Assembly (NCBI GenBank): GCA_964246985.1
Contig: CAXTSE010000010.1
Location: 56,740-120,739 of the forward strand
DNA: 64,000 bases
Source of the DNA: CAXTSE01 sp964246985
GTDB lineage: Bacteria; Actinomycetota; Actinomycetes; Actinomycetales; Microbacteriaceae
Reading direction: 5' to 3'
Below are positions 1-7,451 of the stretch, in pieces (position 1 is the first letter of the stretch; every line of letters starts with the position of its first letter). Made by a program: the position numbers and the translations under genes. The notes beneath the pieces are model-generated. The model did no database searches, was not told the DNA's origin, and saw only the letters and a program-made list of their open reading frames with translations.

Positions 1-150
1 GTACGGGTCGACCGTGACCACGCCCTCGTCCACGTCGAACAGCGTGCTCGCGGGATGGAAGACACTGTCGAGGAGGGTGACGTCGCATCCGTGGAGGGCG
101 CGGAAGTACACGTCGACGGCGGCGAGGAGCTCGGATTCGCGGGTGCTCAT
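1..150 (-). CDS. NTF2/SnoaL-like protein, N-terminal fragment
   Basis: An open frame starts at ATG 148-150 and runs off the left edge of the window. The visible 50 residues begin MSTRESELLAAVDVYFRALH and continue with D-x-x-L-L-D-S-V-F-H-P and TLFDVDEG. This is the typical opening of the small cone-shaped NTF2-like fold (SnoaL / putative lumazine-binding families): an amphipathic helix, then a D-x-x-x-x-x-x-x-F-x-P turn. Members are small enzymes or ligand-binding proteins, so no substrate can be assigned. It lies on the same strand as, and about 50 bp downstream of, the ABC exporter genes, but nothing shows cotranscription. The family call rests on half a domain. Confidence 0.6.
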   Translation of the reverse strand, partial: MSTRESELLAAVDVYFRALHGCDVTLLDSVFHPASTLFDVDEGVVTVDPY

Positions 151-199
151 GCGAGCATCCTGCCAACGCTGGGCCGCGCCTCCCACACCGATCGAGCCA

Positions 200-2089
200 C
201 TACACCAGCGATTCGCGCCAGGCGGCATGCAGCTTCGCGAAGCGCCCGGTGCCCGCGATGAGGTCGGCCGGGGTGCCGTCCTCCACGATCCGCCCGTGCT
301 CCATGACGAGCACCCGATCCGCGATCGCCACCGTCGAGAGCCGGTGCGCGATGATGATCGCCGTGCGGTCGGCGAGCAGGGTCGTCAGCCCCTCCTGCAC
401 GAGGCGCTCGCTCGGGATGTCGAGCGACGCGGTCGCCTCGTCGAGGATCAGCACCGCCGGGTCGGCGAGGAACGCGCGCGCGAACGAGAGCAGCTGCCGC
501 TGACCGGACGAGACGCGGCCTCCGCGCTTGTTGACGTCGGAGTCGTAGCCGTCGGGCAGCGCCATGATGAAATCGTGCGCGCCCACGGCGCGCGCCGCGC
601 CGCGGATCTCATCCATCGACGCACCCGGCTTGCCGAGCGCGATGTTGTCGGCGACCGAGCCGCTGAAGAGGTACGCCTCCTGCGTGACCATGACGATCGC
701 GCGACGGAGGTCCTTGGGGTGCAGACGCCGCAGGTCGATGCCGTCGAGCCGCACGGATCCCGCGGTGGGGTCGTAGAAGCGAGCCAGCAGCTTGGCGAGC
801 GTCGACTTGCCCGCGCCGGTCGATCCGACGAGCGCGACCGTCTGCCCGGCCGGCAGGCTGAGGGTGAAGTCGGGCAGCACGACGCGATCCTCGGTGTAGG
901 CGAAGCGCACGTCGTCGAAGTCGACGGCGCCCTTGGCCGACCACAGATCGACCGGGTCGACGGGATCCGGCACACCGGGCTGCTCGGCGAGGACGCCCGA
1001 GATCTTCTCGAGCGCGGCCGCGGCCGACTGGTAGGAGTTGTAGAACTGCGCCATCTCCTCCATCGGATCGAAGAACCGCCGCGTGTACAGCAGCACCGCG
1101 AGCAGGGCGCCGATCTCCAGCACGCCGGATGCGACGCGCAGCCCTCCGACGATGAGGACCACGCCGACGGCGACGTTCCCGATCAGGATGAGGCCGGGGT
1201 CGAAGATCCCGAAGAGGCGGATCGCGCGCGCATTGGCATCCCGGTAGTCCTCGACGACGCGGCCGAACTCCTCCTCGTTGCGGCTCTCCTTGCGGAACGC
1301 TTTCACCGCCCGGATGCCGGTCATCGTCTCGACGAACTGCACGATGACGCGCGCCGAGAACACTCGCGTCGACCGGAACACCCGCTGCGAGCGCGTCTGG
1401 AACCAGCGTGTCAGCAGGAAGAGCGGCACGAGCGAGCCGGCGAGCACCAGCCCGCTCCACGGGTCGAGCAGCACGAGCGCGATCGCGATGAAGAGCATCG
1501 AGAGCACGCCGCGTACCAGGCCGTTGACCCCCTCGTCGAGCAGCTCGCGGATCGACTCGAGGTCGCTCGTCTGGCGCGCGATGATGCGTCCGGACGTGTA
1601 GCTCTCGTGGAACTCGAGGCTCAGCCGCTGCGAGTGCAGGAACACGCGCTTGCGCAGCTCGAGGAGCACGGCCTGGCTGATGCGGGCCGACAGGATCGTG
1701 TACTGCGCGATGAGCACCGACCCGGCGACGGCCGCCAGCACGTAGGCGGCGACGATCGCGATGAGCGGCCGGGGGTCGTCGTCCATGGCGGCGGGCAGCC
1801 CCTGGTCGATGCCGAACGCGATGAGGGCAGGACCGGCGACCTGCAGCCCGGTGCTGATCACGACGGCCGCGAGCGCGATCGCGAGCCGGCCGTGCAGCGG
1901 CTGCAGCAGGGAGCGCAGCAGCGTGGTGGAGCGCTGCCGGATCTCGCGGCTCTCCGAGCGCGAGTAGTCATCGCGCTCCTCGCCCTCGACTCCCTCGACG
2001 GTGCTCGGCGCCAGCTGGCGCGCCGCCGCCTCTGCGGCGCGCGTGCGCTTCGCGCGCCGAGCGCGGTCGCCGCGCTTCGCGGTGCTCAT
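200..2089 (-). CDS. ABC exporter half-transporter, canonical Walker B subunit
   Basis: A 629-residue fused membrane and ATPase polypeptide of the multidrug/lipid exporter type (MsbA/BmrC-like). A charged cytoplasmic tail of about 60 residues precedes six predicted membrane helices (about 68-350). The nucleotide-binding domain has Walker A GSTGAGKST (about 422-430), Walker B ending LILDE with the catalytic Glu near 551, and an H-loop His near 581. Its signature motif is VSSGQ instead of LSGGQ. The start ATG overlaps the stop of the upstream half-transporter (ATGA), so the two are translationally coupled and very probably form a heterodimer. The exported substrate cannot be told from sequence. 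Confidence 0.93.
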   Translation of the reverse strand: MSTAKRGDRARRAKRTRAAEAAARQLAPSTVEGVEGEERDDYSRSESREIRQRSTTLLRSLLQPLHGRLAIALAAVVISTGLQVAGPALIAFGIDQGLPAAMDDDPRPLIAIVAAYVLAAVAGSVLIAQYTILSARISQAVLLELRKRVFLHSQRLSLEFHESYTSGRIIARQTSDLESIRELLDEGVNGLVRGVLSMLFIAIALVLLDPWSGLVLAGSLVPLFLLTRWFQTRSQRVFRSTRVFSARVIVQFVETMTGIRAVKAFRKESRNEEEFGRVVEDYRDANARAIRLFGIFDPGLILIGNVAVGVVLIVGGLRVASGVLEIGALLAVLLYTRRFFDPMEEMAQFYNSYQSAAAALEKISGVLAEQPGVPDPVDPVDLWSAKGAVDFDDVRFAYTEDRVVLPDFTLSLPAGQTVALVGSTGAGKSTLAKLLARFYDPTAGSVRLDGIDLRRLHPKDLRRAIVMVTQEAYLFSGSVADNIALGKPGASMDEIRGAARAVGAHDFIMALPDGYDSDVNKRGGRVSSGQRQLLSFARAFLADPAVLILDEATASLDIPSERLVQEGLTTLLADRTAIIIAHRLSTVAIADRVLVMEHGRIVEDGTPADLIAGTGRFAKLHAAWRESLV

Positions 2090-3906
2090 CGGCTGGCTCC
2101 TTCCTCGTCGAGGGACGAGATCACGTAGCGGTAGTGGTCGTTCGTGGCGAGCAGCTCGGAGTGCACCCCGACCGCGGTCACCCGGCCGTTCTCGAGCAGA
2201 GCCACGCGGTCGGCGAGCATCACGGTGGATGGGCGGTGGGCCACCACGAGGGCGGTCGTCTTGGCGAGCACCCGGCGCAGTCCCGCCTCGACACGGGCCT
2301 CGGTGTCGACGTCGAGCGCCGACAGGGGGTCGTCGAGCACCAGCACGGCGGGATCCGCGGCGACGGCGCGCGCCAGTGCGAGACGCTGCCGCTGACCGCC
2401 CGAGAGCGAGAGGCCCTCCTCGCCCACCAGGGTGTCGGCGCCGAGCGGCAGGCCGGCCACGAAGTCCGCCTGGGCGATCTCGAGCGCCTCGGCGAGCACC
2501 GCATCGGCGGCGTCGCGCCGGTCCGGCCCCTCGAGGTCCGGGCGTCCGACCAGCACGTTGTCGCGCACAGACGCCGAGAACAGGGTGGCGTCCTCGAAGG
2601 CCATCGCGATATGGCGGCGCAGCTCCTCGCGGGTCAGGTCGCGCACGTCGACGCCGTCAAGCCGCACGGTGCCGCCGGTAACGTCGTAGAGCCGGGTGGC
2701 CAGCGCGGTCAGCGTGGTCTTGCCCGACCCGGTCAGGCCGACGAGGGCCATCGTCTCACCGGGCTCGAGCTCGAGGTCGATGCCGTCGAGCAGGTCCGGG
2801 AACTGCGCAGGCGAGTCCTGGTACCGGAAGTGGACCGCGTCGAAGGCCAGCCGCCCGGTCGGGTGCGCGATCGTGCGGGGCTCCGCGGGATCCGTGATGG
2901 TGTTGGCCTCGTCGAGCACCTCGAAGAGCCTGTCGACGGCGGTCCGGGTCTCGAGGGTCATCGACAGCAGGAAGCCGATCGACTCGATCGGCCAGCGCAG
3001 CACGGTGGCGGTCGCGAAGAACGCGAACAGCTGCCCGACGGTGAGCGCCTCGGTCGAGGCGAGCCAGACCCCGACGGCCAGGCAGATCGCGAATGCCACA
3101 TCGGGCACGAGCAGCAGCCAGAGCCAGATGCCGGCGATGGCGCGGGCCTTGTCGATCTCGGTGCCCCGCAGCTCCTCCGCCTGCCGCGAGAACTTCTCGA
3201 GCGAGAACTTGCCGCGCCCGAAGGCCTTGAGCACGCGGATGCCGTGCACGGACTCCTCGACCGCGGTCGCCAGGTCGCCCTGCTGGTCCTGGGACCTGCG
3301 CGAGATGATCGAGTACTTCTGCTCGAAGACGAAGCCCTGGATCCACAGCGGGATGGAGCAGACCAGGAAGATGAGCCCGAGGATCCAGCTCCAGGTGAAG
3401 AGCACACCGAACCCGATGACGATCGTGACCAGGTTGACGACCAGCAGCACGATCCCGAAGGACAGCCACCGGCGGATGTGGCCGAGGTCGGTCATCGCAC
3501 GCGACAGCAGCTGACCGCTCTGCCAGCGGTCGTGGAAGGCGACGGGCAGATCCTGCAGCTGGGCGTAGAAGGTGTTGCGCATCGCCGCCTCGACCTTGGT
3601 GCCGGGCGTCAGCACCAGCCACCGACGCGCGGCGATGAGGCCCGCCTCGACGACTCCGAGCGCGAGCACCACGATCGCTGCCGGCCAGATCTGGCTCTCG
3701 TCGCCCGTCGCCAGCGGGCCGTCGACCAGGGTCTGCAGGACGATCGGGATGGCGAGGGCGACGAGGGCCGCGAGCAGCGCGACGACCATGCCCATGATGA
3801 TGCGCGGCAGCGCGGGCCGGACGAACGGCAGCAGGCGCAGCAGGGTGCGCACGGTTCCGAGCTGAGGCGACGCGGGGTCGCGGGTGGCGTGAGTGGATGA
3901 GGACAT
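2086..3906 (-). CDS. ABC exporter half-transporter, degenerate Walker B subunit
   Basis: A 606-residue ABC exporter half with six membrane helices (about 35-320) and a C-terminal ATPase. Walker A is GLTGSGKTT (about 390-398) and the signature is a canonical LSGGQ (about 501-505). Walker B ends VLVLDD, so Asp replaces the catalytic Glu (about 526), and the Q-loop Gln also appears replaced (AFED). It is the first gene of the two-gene operon. The lesions complement the partner: this Walker A/B would face the partner's aberrant VSSGQ, giving one degenerate and one competent ATP site, as in TM287/288-type heterodimers. A leader ORF lies 122 nt upstream. Confidence 0.93.
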   Translation of the reverse strand: MSSSTHATRDPASPQLGTVRTLLRLLPFVRPALPRIIMGMVVALLAALVALAIPIVLQTLVDGPLATGDESQIWPAAIVVLALGVVEAGLIAARRWLVLTPGTKVEAAMRNTFYAQLQDLPVAFHDRWQSGQLLSRAMTDLGHIRRWLSFGIVLLVVNLVTIVIGFGVLFTWSWILGLIFLVCSIPLWIQGFVFEQKYSIISRRSQDQQGDLATAVEESVHGIRVLKAFGRGKFSLEKFSRQAEELRGTEIDKARAIAGIWLWLLLVPDVAFAICLAVGVWLASTEALTVGQLFAFFATATVLRWPIESIGFLLSMTLETRTAVDRLFEVLDEANTITDPAEPRTIAHPTGRLAFDAVHFRYQDSPAQFPDLLDGIDLELEPGETMALVGLTGSGKTTLTALATRLYDVTGGTVRLDGVDVRDLTREELRRHIAMAFEDATLFSASVRDNVLVGRPDLEGPDRRDAADAVLAEALEIAQADFVAGLPLGADTLVGEEGLSLSGGQRQRLALARAVAADPAVLVLDDPLSALDVDTEARVEAGLRRVLAKTTALVVAHRPSTVMLADRVALLENGRVTAVGVHSELLATNDHYRYVISSLDEEGASR

Positions 3907-4028
3907 GGTGATTTCCGGTCGAGTGGACGCGCGGGCGCTCGACGCGCGGGCGATCCGTCGGTGGTGCTGTGGGATGCGGGGGCGACAGCCGCGGGCGCGG
4001 CGTCTCGTGAGGCGGGCGGGCGGTGGCC

Positions 4029-4130
4029 CTACGGTCGTGCGGCGGCGCGCGCGCGTGCGGACGCGGCGACCGGAGCGACGGCCGAAATCAAGGCCGGGGA
4101 CGCGATCCGAGTGAACTCGATCGTCTGCAT
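4029..4130 (-). CDS. Short leader-type ORF upstream of ABC exporter
   Basis: A 33-codon ORF starts at ATG 4128-4130 behind a strong ribosome-binding site (GGGGAGG, about 5 nt from the ATG). The product begins MQTIEFTRIASPALISAVAP and ends in an Ala/Arg-rich, basic tail (ASARARAAARP). It lies between the dimethylargininase gene and the ABC exporter, is preceded by its own -10-like TAGTCT, and stops 122 nt before the exporter start. A strong SD on a tiny basic ORF in front of an efflux operon suggests a regulatory leader peptide (translation-coupled attenuation). It could also be a small functional protein. Nothing in the sequence names it. Confidence 0.5.
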   Translation of the reverse strand: MQTIEFTRIASPALISAVAPVAASARARAAARP

Positions 4131-4155
4131 GGTGGCCTCCCCGTTCGCGATGCTC

Positions 4156-4185
4156 CCGGCAGGTGCCGGACAGCCTTTCAGACTA
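4156..4185 (-). promoter_or_regulatory. Putative promoter -10 and leader hairpin for the exporter operon
   Basis: On the minus strand the hexamer TAGTCT (4180-4185) matches the actinobacterial TANNNT -10 form. It is followed by a small stem-loop CCGGC-ACCT-GCCGG (4156-4169) before the leader ORF. Placed between the ddaH stop and the leader ORF, it would give the exporter its own transcript with about 40 nt of untranslated leader. No convincing -35 is visible. Confidence 0.4.
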
Positions 4186-4216
4186 GACCCGGCCTCGGTC
4201 GGAAGACAAGGCACGG

Positions 4217-4978
4217 TCAGGTATCGGACCGAAGCCGCACCGACAGGCAGGTGACGCAGCCTTCGAGCTTCTCGAACTCGCTGATGTCGACGGTGACGAC
4301 CCGGTATCCGAGGCTCTCGACGAGGGCCGCCGACCGCGGCACCGACGCGGCCATGAGCACCGTGTCGGGCGACAGGACGACGACGGCCGCACCGTGCTCG
4401 GGCACCGGCAGGAAGCGGTCGAAGAGCTCGGGGTGGTCGACGGCATCCGGATGGCCGATGACGGTCCCGTCGGGGAGTGCCGTCACGGCCGACTTGAGAT
4501 GCAGCACCGAGCGCACCGGCACGCCGACCACCGACCAGCCGCGCGGGGTGAGCAGAGCGCGCAGCTGGCGGATGCCCTCCCCGTTCGTGCGTCCGCCCTG
4601 ACCGGTATAGACGGTGCGTCCGATCTTGAGCACGTCGCCGCCGTCGAGCGTGCCCGGCAGCTCGATGGCCGCGGTCTCGGTGCCGAGTCGCTGCAGGGTG
4701 GCGCGCACCGCATCCGTCTCGCCCCGTCGGCTGTCGGCGCCGGGACTCGTGAGCACGGCCAGGTCGTCGAACACGACGACCGCGTCCTCGATGAACACCG
4801 AGTCGGGAAGCTCGTCCACCCGCGCGACCTCGACGGCCGGGAATCCGTTCGCCGCGAGCGCCGCGACGTACGCCTCCCACTGCCGCTCGGCGAGGTCGAT
4901 GTCGACCGGCACGCGGTCGATGTGCGTCAGCTCGCCCTCTGCGAGCCGGCGGGAGGTGGGACGGACGAGCGCGCGCAT
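4217..4978 (-). CDS. ddaH: Dimethylargininase-type amidinohydrolase (DDAH family)
   Basis: This 253-residue protein matches the pentein-fold DDAH/arginine-deiminase superfamily, which hydrolyses methylated arginines (or arginine) to citrulline and amines. Visible landmarks are FIED (about 62-65), SRRGET (about 83-88), LDGGDVL (about 111-117), the catalytic His in LHLKSAV (about 160) and the C-terminal nucleophile in CVTCLSVR, most likely Cys244. Length and motif order fit DDAH rather than the longer arginine deiminases. The ATG is preceded by TACGCT and exactly 6 nt, a leaderless arrangement. It is a single gene on the same strand as the exporter; a functional link is not evident. Confidence 0.85.
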   Translation of the reverse strand: MRALVRPTSRRLAEGELTHIDRVPVDIDLAERQWEAYVAALAANGFPAVEVARVDELPDSVFIEDAVVVFDDLAVLTSPGADSRRGETDAVRATLQRLGTETAAIELPGTLDGGDVLKIGRTVYTGQGGRTNGEGIRQLRALLTPRGWSVVGVPVRSVLHLKSAVTALPDGTVIGHPDAVDHPELFDRFLPVPEHGAAVVVLSPDTVLMAASVPRSAALVESLGYRVVTVDISEFEKLEGCVTCLSVRLRSDT

Positions 4979-5001
4979 GGACTCAGCGTATCCAGGTGTG
5001 G

Positions 5002-5076
5002 TTCTGCAGGAGTTCGCTCCTCGACTCGCGGATCATCCCCGCGACGGGTCCTGCAGAACAGTCCCGTCCTGCAGAA
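5002..5076. repeat. Three-box PstI-cored palindromic repeat, copy 1
   Basis: Three copies of a 10-mer lie between ddaH and the purH tail: TTCTGCAGGA (5002-5011), its reverse complement TCCTGCAGAA (5049-5058), and TCCTGCAGAA again (5067-5076). The same three boxes recur at 42445-42519 with identical 47- and 18-bp offsets, although the DNA between boxes has diverged. This points to a dispersed intergenic element rather than chance. Function is unknown; a REP-like element or a protein-binding array are both possible. Confidence 0.7.
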
Positions 5077-5159
5077 CGAGGAGACCCGGTGGGGCGGGGC
5101 GCTCGCGCGCGGCCGGCCCCACCGCACGCGCGCCGCAGAGGCGGCGGTGCGCCGAGGGC

Positions 5160-5283
5160 TCAGTGGAAGAAGTGGCGCTCGCCCGTGAAGTACATCGTGA
5201 CGCCGGCGGAAGGACCGTCCTTGGGGATGGCGCCTTCCGGCACGTGAATATGGATGTCGCGTTTCTCGAACATCTCATCCTTG
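5160..5283 (-). pseudogene. Chimeric contig end: Lon-like segment joined to PurH C-terminus
   Basis: Read on the minus strand up to the gap, this frame ends YFTGERHFFH and stop, the normal PurH C-terminus. The preceding residues, from DEMFEKR through HIHVPEGAIPKDGPSAG, are instead the proteolytic-domain signature of Lon protease, including its catalytic Ser in PKDGPSAG. The switch falls at the shared stretch SAGVTM. The codons for that stretch differ silently from the purH copy on the other side of the gap. The Lon-like part uses lower-GC codons (AAA, ATT, CAT, GAA). The simplest reading is an assembly or amplification chimera at a contig end, possibly with DNA from another organism; it is not a real gene fusion. 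Confidence 0.7.
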
Positions 5284-5293
5284 NNNNNNNNNN
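5284..5293. other. Assembly gap (10 N)
   Basis: Ten undetermined bases mark a scaffold join inside the 3' end of purH. The two sides do not overlap perfectly: the shared GVTMYFTG codons differ at several third positions. The gap therefore hides either a misjoin or missing sequence of unknown length. Confidence 0.98.
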
Positions 5294-6858
5294 CCGGTGA
5301 AGTACATGGTCACGCCCGCGGAGGCGGCCGCCGCGATGACCTCCTCGTCGCGGATGGACCCGCCCGGCTGCACGATGGCGCGCACCCCCGCCTCGATGAG
5401 GATCTGGGCCCCGTCGGCGAACGGGAAGAAGGCGTCGGATGCCGCCACGCTTCCCGCGGCACGGTCGCCCGCGCGCTCGACCGCCAGCTTGCACGAGTCG
5501 ACCCGGTTGACCTGGCCCATGCCCACGCCCACGGATGCGCCCCCGGACGCGAGCAGGATCGCGTTCGACTTCACCGAGCGGCAGGCCCGCCATGCGAACT
5601 CGAGGTCGGCGAGCGTCGCGTCGTCGGCGGCCTCCCCCGCGACCAGCTTCCACTGCAGCGCCGGCGCGAAGTGCGCGTCGGTGGTCTGGATGAGCAGGCC
5701 GCCCGAGATCTGCCGCAGCTCGTCGTCACCACGGCCGTAGCCCTCGGGCAGCTGCAGGAGCCGCAGGTTCTTCTTGGCCTGCAGGATCTCGAGCGCGTCG
5801 GCGTCGAAGGACGGGGCGACGACGACCTCGGTGAAGATCGGGGCGATCGACTCCGCCGCCTCGCGCGTGATGGGACGGTTGGCGGCGATGACGCCCCCGA
5901 ACGCCGACAGCGGGTCGCAGGCGTGCGCCGCCGCGTGCGCCTCGGCGATGCTGGGCGCGGTCGCGATCCCGCACGGGTTGGCGTGCTTGATGATCGCGAC
6001 GGCCGGCCCGTCGAGGTCGTAGGCCGCGCGCAGGGCCGCATCGGCATCCACGTAGTTGTTGTACGACATCTCCTTGCCGCCGAGCTGTATCGCCTGCGCG
6101 ATGCCGCCCCCGTCGGGGCTGGTGTACAGCGCGGCCCGCTGGTGAGAGTTCTCGCCGTAGCGCAGTACGGCCGAGCGCTCCCAGGTCGCTCCGACCCAGC
6201 CGGGGAAGCCGGTGCCCTCGTCGTCGGGCGCGACGACCGCGCCGAGCCAGGAGGCGACGGCGGTGTCGTAGGTCGCGGTGTGCCGGAAGGCGGCGAGCGC
6301 GAGCTCGCGGCGCTGCGCCAGCGACGTGCCGCCCGCCCGCACGGCGTCGATCAGGTCGCCGTACTGCGCGGGCGAGGTGACGATCGCCACGTTGGCGTGG
6401 TTCTTGGCTGCCGCGCGCACCATCGTCGGGCCGCCGATGTCGATCTGCTCGACGACCGCATCCGGCTCGGCGCCCGAGGCGACGGTCTCAGTGAACGGGT
6501 AGAGATTGGAGACGACCACGTCGAACGCCTCGATGCCGAGCTCGGCGAGCTGCACCTCGTGCGACGCGAGCCGCAGGTCGGCGAGGATGCCGGCGTGCAC
6601 GGCCGGGTGCAGGGTCTTGACCCGACCGTCGAGCGACTCCGGGAATCCGGTCAGCTGCGAGACCTCGGTGACGGGGTGGCCGGCGTCGGCGATGAGCTTG
6701 GCGGTCGAGCCCGTCGACACGATCTCGACGCCCGCGGACGCCAGCGCCGTTGCCAGCTCGGACAGCCCCTGCTTGTCGTACACCGAGACGAGCGCCCGGC
6801 GCACCGGGATCAGGTCGCGGGCCCGGTAGTCGGACGGATGGGATGCGGGCGCGCTCAT
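5294..6858 (-). CDS. purH: Bifunctional AICAR formyltransferase/IMP cyclohydrolase, 3' end lost in gap
   Basis: About 521 of roughly 529 expected codons are present. PurH performs the last two steps of de novo IMP synthesis: formyl transfer to AICAR, then ring closure. The N-terminal MGS-like cyclohydrolase domain is recognisable by SVYDKQG, STGSTAKLI and RVKTLHPAVHAGIL. The formyltransferase domain follows, with LRYGENSHQRAALY, KHANPCG and SAFGGVIA. The frame enters the gap at GVTMYFTG; the missing tail GERHFFH is seen on the far side. The start ATG (6856-6858) overlaps the purN stop as ATGA, so purN-purH is one transcriptional unit. Confidence 0.95.
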
Positions 6859-7442
6859 GTGAGCTCCTCCAGTCGGATGGTGCCGGTGGCGATGCCGACG
6901 ATCGTCTGCACCAGCAGATCGCGTTCGACGAGCTTGATGCGGTCGTGCAGGCGGGACTCGGTGTCGCCGGGCAGCACCGACACGCGGCGCTGCGAGACGA
7001 TCGGCCCGGAGTCGACGCCCTCGTCGACGACGATCACGCTGGCTCCGGTCTCGGTGGCGCCCGCGGCGAGCGCGTCGCGCACCGCGTGGGCGCCGGGGAA
7101 CTCGGGGAGGTATGCCGGATGCGTGTTGAGCAGCTGGGCGGGGAACGCGGCCACCACCCGCGGCGGCAGCAGGCGCATGAACCCCGACAGCACGATCAGA
7201 TCGCCCTGCCATTGCCGCACCTGCGCGATGAGCTCGTCACCCCATGCGTCACGGGTGTCGAAGGCCCCGAACGGCACGACGAAGCTGGGGATGCCGAACT
7301 CCTCGGCGTGCGTCAGCCCGTCTGCGTCGCGGTCCGCGCCCACGGCGACGATACGGGCGGGGAAATCGGCTGCGGACGCGACCTCGAGCAGAGCGCGGAG
7401 GTTGGAGCCGCCCCCGGAGATCAGGACGACGAGGCGCAGCAC
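6855..7442 (-). CDS. purN: Phosphoribosylglycinamide formyltransferase
   Basis: This 195-residue enzyme transfers a formyl group from 10-formyl-THF to GAR in purine synthesis. It has the glycine-rich GAR site SGGGSNLRALL, the folate and catalytic segment HPAYLPEFPG with preceding N-T-H, and DEGVDSGPI. The GTG start (7440-7442) is preceded by TAGGCT and exactly 6 nt, so the message may be leaderless. The TAG of that -10 hexamer (7449-7454) is also the stop codon of the upstream perM-like gene. Its 3' end overlaps purH by 4 bp. Confidence 0.95.
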   Translation of the reverse strand: MLRLVVLISGGGSNLRALLEVASAADFPARIVAVGADRDADGLTHAEEFGIPSFVVPFGAFDTRDAWGDELIAQVRQWQGDLIVLSGFMRLLPPRVVAAFPAQLLNTHPAYLPEFPGAHAVRDALAAGATETGASVIVVDEGVDSGPIVSQRRVSVLPGDTESRLHDRIKLVERDLLVQTIVGIATGTIRLEELT

Positions 7443-7451
7443 CGCCCCAGC

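Noticed and set aside
5160..6858. A genuine Lon-PurH fusion gene
   Set aside because: Only about 28 Lon residues are present, joined exactly at a shared SAGVTM motif next to an assembly gap, with duplicate PurH codons on the other side.
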